From assembly GCF_964019385.1 (NCBI RefSeq), contig NC_088644.1, positions 19,901,542 through 19,965,541 of the forward strand: a DNA stretch of 64,000 nt, read 5' to 3'. Shown here in pieces: positions 46,789 to 64,000 of this stretch. Within the stretch, counting starts at the first letter, position 1; each line of letters begins with the position of its first letter. Made by a program: the position numbers and the translations under genes. The notes under the pieces are model-generated. The model was not told the DNA's origin. It was given only the letters and a program-made list of their open reading frames with translations, and did not search any database. The DNA comes from Sycon ciliatum (lineage: Eukaryota; Porifera; Calcarea; Leucosolenida; Sycettidae).

Positions 46789-49700
46789 ATTTTCCTGGGT
46801 TCCACTGCGTCATTCTACAGCAGTTTATAGCTGCTCAAACATGGTGCTGGGTACTAATGAGTGATGCAGATGAAGGGTGAACACCCTGGTAGAAGTGTTG
46901 CCGTGGCGACATTTGGTTGGTATCGGTCCAAAACAGTAAGCGAGACATATCCTGCTATCCATGTGTTTGCACACTGGAAAATGCTCTGATCAGTCGGATT
47001 GAATGGAACCTTTGTTTCTGTATAGTAATAGGTAAAGTACATGACACTGGGTGAAAGGAACAAACTGTGCCAGAGCGTTTGTCTGACATCTTTTTTTGTC
47101 GTCTGTCTTTGTCCTGTGTTCTTGTGGTCTCTTCTCACTGCTCCAGGAATATTCCATCACGAGCCAGCTTGGCCTGCTGCTATCCGGTGCCTAAAATAGG
47201 TTGGGGGAAATGTGACAGGTGTTCCGTTCAAGTCCCCAAGGGAGGGGGGGGGTGCCGGTGACTTCTCCTTGGATGTGATCTGTTTTTCAGATTATATCCA
47301 GGGATAAATAGAACAATTCGATTCGGCTTCCGCTTCAGCATTAAAAATAAAAAAACATTTCCAGCTCGGAGGAATGGAAACTGGACTTCACACTACATTG
47401 AACGAAAGTACTATGATGGTCATTTCAAACATATCCAACCTCGAGTCTAGATGAATTGTTCATCAGTTCAACAACTAAACCAATGCTACATCTCTGCTCT
47501 TCCTCTTGCAGACCACACACTACACGAACAATGGGATCGTCATCAGACATCACATCAACGCCGCACCACATAGGTCTAGTTTGGGCTAGGTTTTTTATAC
47601 AGTTAAATGGGGATGGTAGTATAGATTAGGAACACACACATCTTTACCACAACACATCACACCAACACAAACAACTCATCCGTCGTCCATCGCCGGTAAG
47701 GTATGCGTAGCTAAGTAAGTGAAATAGCATCGTTTTCATGCATTCTTTGCTTGCATTGAGCTTTACCCCCGGCTTCTCTGGGGGCTTTATATCTAACCAC
47801 ATGCTGTTAGTGCTTCCTGTTGTTGATTTCTAGGATACGTGTCAAGCGGTTTGGACAAGGTGCTTCGCTCTGCATGGAATACTGAGAGGTAAACTTGCAT
47901 GTATGGTGCATGACTGGCTGCATGTATGGTGCATTTCAGATGTATGCTTGTCATAGATAGGTTTCATGTGATAATCCATTGCTTTTCAGGTGGTTCTCTT
48001 CCTATTCTCTAGCTAGGTATTGGCGGATACAACCACTGCAGTCAACTCGGCTGGCCTTGCTGACGGCTGTGCGCACGAGATAAGTATCCTGGGTAACTAT
48101 TACGTGCATGTGATTATCATGTACCGTGTGTGTGTGTGTGTGTGTGTGTGTGCGTACGTGTATACGTGTGGTGTATGTTTTACCAGATAGTATGCATGCT
48201 GATGGTGTATGCATGGTAGGATGTATAGGTGTTTGTGTTGTGACCCATTGCTGTTCAGATGATTCCTTGTGTCCCCATCACAGGCAGGTTCATCACGTCG
48301 CTGCAGGAGCTTGCGACTCGGCATGGCCTCGACGATTTCGGCACGCAGGGGTGGAGGTAGTAGCAAGCACCTCCACCCCAACGCACCACAAGGTAAATGA
48401 TGCAATGGATTTGGTGTGTGATTGGTTTGTTTCTAGAGTTATGGTATGCATGCATGGCTTCACTCTTTGAGCTATTTTGAATCATCTTCACGTTGCAGTG
48501 TATTTAGCACATGTATTGAGTCAGTCCCACTTTCATTTGATGCTTGCCATGTATAGATCTCGAGCTACGATAATCTTGAATTCCAGCTTTTTAACTTGTT
48601 TCCAGGCATGCTGACGAATGCGCAAACGGCAGCAGGATGTTGCATCGCCAACAGCTGAGCAAGAAGTCACCGGCAAAACTGGTCCCACCTTGTGCGGGCA
48701 GGGGACTTGAACGGAACACCTGTCACAAGGGGAAGGGAACCTTATGGTTTAGCACCATCTTTGCTGTCTTAGAACGTTTGGGTTAAATCCTGCAGATTTG
48801 AAATCACACCCTATAACTTCGGTAACATTCTTTACTGGGCATGGCGGAGGAAAGGGGGGGGGGGGGGAAGGATTGGGCTCAACTGTGATTTGCCGATATT
48901 ATTATGTGCTGGTGAAGATCTTTGGCCACTGCCACTGGTGACCATTGATGTAATAAAGTTTCTACCAGGTGGCCTAAAGGTCTCAGCAACGCATGGCATG
49001 TGTGTGAAGGGGGGGGGGGGGCATCAGTTGCATGCACACATACACCCTCATGAATAAAATAAAGGATACTGGGAAACCTATCGCCAAATTTTCCACTGCA
49101 CGTGCCTGGTTGCACACACACCATTTTCTCATGAATATTTGGGGGGGGGGGGAGGAGGAGGATATATCACTGTATCTAAATCTATAATGCGTGGGCAGCA
49201 CAATCATTCACGGTGATATGCTTGCACATACATTATATTATAGTCAATATAGTCATGAATTTCATGGGAGACTGATTTGTTGGATCTTCACTGCACAAAG
49301 TCGAATGATTGTCAGTGATTCTGTCAATAATAGCAATCATTTTATTATAATTATCAGTTAGTTGGCTGGGGTGGGTAGGGTTAACGCCATGCATGGACTC
49401 CCAATATCAGTGACTCGTCTGATCAAGGCTTACTTCTTAGTACAATGTAAGATCAGTTGCCAAATTTGTACTCCACTGGCTAATTTCTCGTGCAGACAGA
49501 TGGAAATAACCCAATACCAGAGGGAGTCGTAAAAAGTATTTTACGACTCCCTGCCCAATACTAGTGTACACATTTCCGCTTTATGCATGCCAAACACACC
49601 TCGATGCTTTCTTTGCGTTGGGATAATCACTCTACATAACACCCTGCAGTGTCCACGTAGGTTCCACCCTGCAGTGTCCACGTAGGTTCCACCCTGGCCT

Positions 49701-49965
49701 AGCCTAGGCCTTGGAAACACACACTGGTTGGACTGATGAGACACACCGGCCGAGACAACGAAGACACGTCCTGTCATGACTGTGCTACCACCAAGAGTAA
49801 AATTAATAAGCTCCCGGATCCCTAGACCCTATTCTTGCTACTACAGTATGTTACATGGCAGTACTTCATGCGTCTCTGCCCATACCATGGAGTTAATATA
49901 CACAGTGTAGATCTACATGTCAGGTATGCTAGTGACAGTCACTAAATATCAGTATGATGACACCT

Positions 49966-51097
49966 GCCTGTCCCTGCGGGAATTTGCGGAAAAAACTCTC
50001 GAAAACTTGCGCAAGAAATTGCGGCAGAAAACAACAAAAAATGCGACGAAATATGCGGAATGATTGTGAACTTGCCAAGGATTCGCGGAATTATTTACAG
50101 AAAATTGCGGATTTGAAAAGGCGACGAGGAGACAATAACTTTATTAATGCGATTAATAGTATAAGTGAAGCGGACATTACAAAAATGATGAATGAGAATA
50201 CATGTATCTAAGATGGTTGTTCCTAATCGATTTTCTTGAGACTATCATCAGGGAAAAATCGTCTCACAATAGAGGCTGTACGGAAAAACAAACTACTTAT
50301 AGGTTATAGGATAGTGGGGAGTATACAAGGTGAGGTGTGAAGAAAAAAAACTTAAGTGGGAGAGAAGACGAAAGAAATTAGCAGAAAAGATGTGAGAGTG
50401 TTCAGACGGTGTGAGCTACTACAAAAGGTGAGTGAAATGAAGGCGTGGAAGCAGGTGAATGTGATAGAGTGAGGAAGTGTGAGGTGTAGGTGTATGCGAA
50501 TGAATATGTGTGTGAATGCTAGGTCACATTCACCTGCTTCCACGCCTTCATTTCACTCACCTTTTGTAGTAGCTCACACCGTCTGAACACTCTCACATCT
50601 TTTCTGCTAATTTCTTTCGTCTTCTCTCCCACTTAAGTTTTTTTTCTTCACACCTCACCTTGTATACTCCCCACTATCCTATAACCTATAAGTAGTTTGT
50701 TTTTCCGTACAGCCTCTATTGTGAGACGATTTTTCCCTGATGATAGTCTCAAGAAAATCGATTAGGAACAACCATCTTAGATACATGTATTCTCATTCAT
50801 CATTTTTGTAATGTCCGCTTCACTTATACTATTAATCGCATTAATAAAATTGCGGATTTGGGCCAAATTACGAAATTTGTTGCATCGTATATCTACTCGG
50901 GAGTAGTCCGAGTCGTACTGTGCACATAACCTACCAGGATCATGGAAAGCACTGCGTGAAAAGTGCATAAAAAGTGAGATATAGTGCAGAAAACAACAAA
51001 AAAACGCGGGAAATCGCGGATTTTGCTGAAAATCACGGGTTTGGGAGAAAATCGCGAAATTTGTTGCATCCGTGGAATCGCGATTTCCTGGAGGGAC
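49966..51097. mobile_element. Foldback element unique to unit B
   Basis: Absent from unit A at 39050. Ends TGTCCCTGCGGGAA and TTCCTGGAGGGACA are imperfect inverted repeats; CCTGC-like sequence on both sides. Its centre is the perfect inverted repeat 50140-50848. Confidence 0.75.
50140..50848. repeat. Perfect inverted repeat, 325-bp arms, 59-bp loop
   Basis: Arms 50140-50464 and 50524-50848. Outer ends TTTATTAATGCGATTAATAG and its complement; inner ends GCAGGTGAATGTGA and its complement. I found no mismatch by eye. The same short peptide reading appears on both strands. Confidence 0.93.
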
Positions 51098-51402
51098 AGA
51101 CCTGCACACAGTAGCAGTGACAATACATGCAATGGAAGGCGAAAGGCCACTCTATAATTATTATGAAGTCCATGTCACACGCTACATCTCCAGGGAGGAG
51201 GTCATGGCCTTTTAAAAAGCCGCACATCGTAGGTCAACAGCATGGAGGTATTCTGGCAACATCCCGTAGAGTTCTTAGTGCATTACATGTAATGTGCATG
51301 TCAGTCATTTCGGATTGGACAGACATGTTGCTCACACTCACATCGCACACGTACACGCACTTGATTAGATCACTCATACGTTACTAGGATAGCGGGTTCA
51401 CC

Positions 51403-52354
51403 TTGACAATATCCACCCCATTACAGTAGTAGCAAAACTAAACTCGGCAAAGACGTGCTTGTAGTTGTGCACAATAGTGCCATTGGCATTGTACGTGAAA
51501 GACAATTGCATGTACATAATAATAATTATATGCTACAGTACTGCATCGTAGTAGTGCCGGAATGTGCCAATGCCATATTCTGAGGTCTCAGCGGAAGGAT
51601 CTGTGAAGCAGACTATGGACGCAGACTAGCTGCATCCACACAGTCATGCCACTGGCATTGGCGGTCTGTGTGGGTCCATGTCGATGATGATAGCTTGGCA
51701 CTGACAGAAGGGACCCCAGCCATGCAGGGCCAGGTATCCCAACAACCGTCAACGGCTGGACAGCATGCTGCTGCTTGACCTGACCTGTTCTGCTGTGCAT
51801 ATGCGTTGCATGTCGTGCCCACTAACAGTTGGTGTCTCGCCTGGCTATATCATACCACTCGCCGCCACGACAGGTCAGGGAGACTGTGTGTACCTTGTCT
51901 CCTATTCATTGGTGCTCTAACAGTGGCAGGACGGAGTTAGGAAGGCTTTTTAGCAGCACCGACAGCAGCCCACAAGCCATGCCAGCGAACGCGTGGTCAG
52001 ACTCAGCAGTAGTCCTACTCAGCAGTGATCCGAGCTCCGGCTCCTGCTCCGGCTCCGTCCTTGCGACCGTATCTCTCTCCAGTCCTCGACATGATGCCTG
52101 ACAGTCTCACTCTCAGTGTATTCTACATACTCGCATGGTTCTAACTCCGGAGCTAAAACTGATTTACTCTGTCGGCGGAGTAGCAGTGTCGACTTTGTCA
52201 AGGCAGAAACAACATCACAATTTCTCTGTGCTTGGTACTAGAACATTTCAACTTTCTGCGCTGTGCTAGTTGTGGTTAGCAATATACACTGACCAGCTTT
52301 GCTGGTTGATCCTCCCCCTTCCGGAAAGAAGCTTCCTTCTCGTGACTCTAAACG
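51403..52354. other. Spacer upstream of the SRCR/sushi gene
   Basis: No gene or repeat recognised; presumably holds the promoter and 5' UTR of the downstream gene. No clear TATA box. Confidence 0.5.
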
Positions 52355-61954
<9,600 letters not shown>

Positions 61955-62213
61955 GGTCACGCTTGGCAGGGTTTTGTGTGGAGCTTGTGTCCGCTCGAAG
62001 GTACGGATTTTCTGCAAAACGTGCAATATGTGTACAAGGTTCATGTCGTATGACCTACAGACAGCAGACCACCTCCACAATACGACCACGAAAGGATGAG
62101 ATAGTGGGGCGCTCTGGCGGTACTTTACGGTAGTAGCAGTGCATGGCTTTAAAGAATTTTACAGTTTGTAAATTCGTCCAGTGCTAAAGGCGTAGTGTGA
62201 ATGAGGAGGATAC

Positions 62214-62335
62214 GCGACAATGTGTCGCTGGATCTCCTTGGCCGGAAGCAAGCTTGTGTGAACCTTGGCTGTCACGTCTGAGAAATAATCCGGCAGCGGC
62301 TTCTTGACAGACCAGTCTAGCGTTGGCGATGGATC
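62214..62335 (-). CDS. LIG3: LIG3 exon: BRCT part 1
   Basis: DPSPTLDWSVKKPLPDYFSD .. EIQRHIV plus GC; donor GTATCC is weak but gives the exact join RHIVA|YGGKV. Confidence 0.82.
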
Positions 62336-62483
62336 CTGCTCCACAAAGCAACGAGAAGCACACAATTCCAATCATGCTCCTAAACACAGTTCCAGGCCTG
62401 TACCAATACCAGCCAGCAAGCAGTCATGGCAGAGCTAAAAAAAGATGCAGTAGCTGAAGAAATCAGACCAAACCAAGACTCAC

Positions 62484-62558
62484 TGATGGATGGCGGAATC
62501 GGGCAAGGTGTTTCGCATTTGTCTGGTAGCACTTCTCGCCATACTGGCACATTGGCTT
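62484..62558 (-). CDS. LIG3: LIG3 exon: PBZ zinc finger
   Basis: 25 codons holding the whole finger: C-x5-C-x6-H-x5-H with the family's Y-G after the first Cys and F-x-H at the end. Phase 0-0; acceptor AACTCACAG, donor GTGAGT. Confidence 0.88.
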
Positions 62559-62698
62559 CTGTGAGTTAGATACGAACAGAGAACACATACACATACACGT
62601 ACAACGGTACCACCAATGCAGGATATGAGAACAACAAGGTCAGAAACTTGAATGAGACCAACATCATTGTATGAAGTACAGTACTTGCCAAAGAAATC

Positions 62699-62881
62699 CA
62701 ACCTCATGAATAAAGTAGCGCCGGGTGCAACGCAGCCCTAATACTACACATATTGCAGGTCTGTGCACTACGCAGCCCTAATACTACACATACTGCAGGT
62801 CTGTGCACTACGCAGCCCTAATACTACACATACTGCAGGTCTGTGCACTCGAACGTGGTGCTACTTTATTCATGAGGTTGG
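62699..62881. repeat. 22-bp inverted repeats around a 40-bp tandem repeat
   Basis: CCAACCTCATGAATAAAGTA (22 bp in all) at 62699 and its complement ending 62881. Between them about three copies of a 40-bp unit starting ACGCAGCCCTAATACTACAC (62730-62850). In a LIG3 intron. Confidence 0.9.
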
Positions 62882-62952
62882 AATTCTCTGGCCAGAACTG
62901 TACAAATTAAGTGGTACATTAAACCCTTCGCTCTACTTTAAAAAGAACTTAC

Positions 62953-63275
62953 CAAGCGTTTAGCAAACGTTTCATCTTCGCTGTCCTCATCATCCACCTC
63001 ACGCTTTCTCTTTAAAGTTTTAGCCTCGGTGGCACTAGTACTGTCGCTAGCGTCCATTGGTGTGTCGGTCTTGATTGAAGCAGTCGAAGAAGACACCGCA
63101 ATGGCCGCGGCACCAGATGTAGAAGACACCGCAACGGCCGCTGCACCAGATGTAGAAGACGCAGCAACTCCACCTGTTGCACCCCCGTTGAAGGTGAAGA
63201 AGGGAACATCCTCCCCCTGGTCTTCATCTTCATCTGCATCTTTCTCGCCGAGAAGCTTCTTGGTCAATGCCATGT
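62953..63275 (-). CDS. LIG3: LIG3 linker exon
   Basis: DMALTKKLLGEKDADEDEDQ, then repeats AASSTSGAAAVAVSSTSGAA and a basic/acidic end (KRKREVDDEDSEDE). Phase 1 in, 0 out; donor GTAAGT. Confidence 0.88.
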
Positions 63276-63472
63276 CTGAACACCAGAAAGAGAGAAGACA
63301 AATTCAACACGGGTATTCATTGATATTTACATCAGTTTAAAATAATAAGTCCCGCAGGATGCTGTCAATGGACGTTATTCATACAGGACAGGTAGGTCAA
63401 CATAAGCCACCAACAGTCACGCTACTATTGCATGATGTATGTGTAGACAATGACATGTGTGTGTATACATAC

Positions 63473-63503
63473 CATTCTTGGAGCTGGAGACCTGAACAAG
63501 TTT
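63473..63503 (-). CDS. LIG3: LIG3 31-nt small exon
   Basis: KLVQVSSSKN plus one base. Acceptor GCGTCTACAG, donor GTATGT; its length is what makes the neighbours' phases (0 and 1) fit. Confidence 0.75.
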
Positions 63504-63699
63504 CTGTAGACGCAAAAGAGGACACAAGCAACGAACAAGCATTGGTGTCATGGCTAGCTAGTCATGGCATTCCCAAATTAGAAGTCCAGGAAACTATAAT
63601 AAAGATTAGAGTCAGTACTACAGATGGAACGGTAGTCAACGGGAAGAAAAAAAAAGATATTTGGGGACACACTTAAAGGAGTGATGGTTGGCAGCTCAC

Positions 63700-63846
63700 C
63701 TTCAGCCGGTCAAGGTTAGTGGCGGTGTTCCAGTCCTTGTCATCACGGACGCGCGTGACACGTGGAAATCGAATAGAGATGCCTCCAGCAGTGTGGTGAT
63801 GAGATGTACTGTATTCAGCACCAGTGATTTCCCACACTGGAGATGC
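63700..63846 (-). CDS. LIG3: LIG3 exon with motif VI
   Basis: 49 codons ASPVWEITGAEYSTS .. TNLDRLK; acceptor TGTGTAG, donor GTGAGC, phase 0-0. Ligase motif VI RFPRVTRVRDDKDW. Confidence 0.95.
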
Positions 63847-64000
63847 CTACACACAAGCAGTATAGTGAGAGATTATACAAATGTAAGGCAACATGCTCAT
63901 GGTCTTGTCACCTTTTCCTGCTGATGTCCTCCAGACGTTTTAGAAACGGTGCACATAGAACAGCATCAGCTGGCCGGCAGCAACACATGCGAAGAATGCA

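Larger units (their letters stand above)
40383..48786 (+). pseudogene. Unidentified multi-exon gene, copy B
   Basis: Counterpart of the blocks in unit A. Better preserved at the 5' side: block 40636-40801 starts after a strong pyrimidine tract (TCTTTTCCTCCAG) and ends at a GTGAGT donor. Also 41045-41129, 41472-41528, 41643-41787, 48284-48356 (RFITSLQELATRHGLDDFG) and 48606-48786 (HADECANGSRMLHRQQLSKK, stop TAA). In the block at 47999 one frame has a stop absent from A. Differences from A in the 5' block are mostly synonymous in the frame YDSIPFECSVIQ. Product unknown; coding status unproven. Confidence 0.4.
39562..51402 (+). repeat. Tandem duplication unit B (about 11.8 kb)
   Basis: Same order of sequence as unit A. 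B-only insertions: 42702-46320 and about 49966-51097. Confidence 0.9.

Noticed and set aside
63886..64000. LIG3 upstream exon on the minus strand (CTVSKTSGGHQQEK resembles the ligase CTVTK..GGH segment)
   Set aside because: A stop lies just upstream in that frame with no acceptor between, and about 30 residues expected before PVWEITG would be missing. Probably chance or part of an unseen exon.

Overview
This is animal nuclear DNA. Genes are split by GT-AG introns, and introns and spacers are packed with long (TC)n and (GT)n microsatellites, non-LTR retrotransposon fragments, tRNA-derived sequence and many short inverted-repeat DNA transposons, often nested. The gene set (an EDEM3-type mannosidase, an SRCR/sushi receptor, a DNA ligase III) says metazoan; SRCR+CCP proteins are common in sponges and other marine invertebrates, but I cannot name the species.

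Layout. (1) 1-22962, plus strand: the 3' three quarters of an EDEM3-like gene (ER-associated degradation mannosidase with a PA domain), 18 coding exons with compatible phases; the signal peptide and first GH47 stretch lie left of the window. Its introns hold at least five LINE or retrotransposon fragments, a SINE with a 12-bp target duplication, and several MITEs. (2) 22963-27045: repeat-rich spacer with a LINE broken by two members of one 5-bp-TSD element family. (3) 27046-51402: a tandem duplication of about 12 kb (unit A 27046-39371, unit B 39562-51402). Each unit carries the same unidentified, exon-like blocks. The two units differ by large insertions, so one serves as an empty-site reference for the other: TA-, 7/8-bp- and zero-TSD insertions can be read directly. 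(4) 52355-61954, plus strand: a membrane receptor with signal peptide, SRCR domain, eight CCP/sushi domains (seven on single phase 1-1 exons) and a TM segment; its cytoplasmic tail is encoded inside a MITE. A 200-base assembly gap (54913-55112) lies in its first intron. (5) 63846-61215, minus strand: the 3' end of a DNA ligase III gene, whose last exons interleave with the last intron and last exon of the receptor gene. It carries a PBZ-type poly(ADP-ribose)-binding finger between the catalytic core and the BRCT domain.

Functionally the three identified genes are unrelated (ER quality control, cell surface recognition, DNA repair). The most noteworthy items are the PBZ finger in LIG3, the antisense interleaving with the receptor gene, the transposon-derived receptor tail, two transposon families that insert with no target duplication, and a perfect 325-bp-arm inverted repeat.
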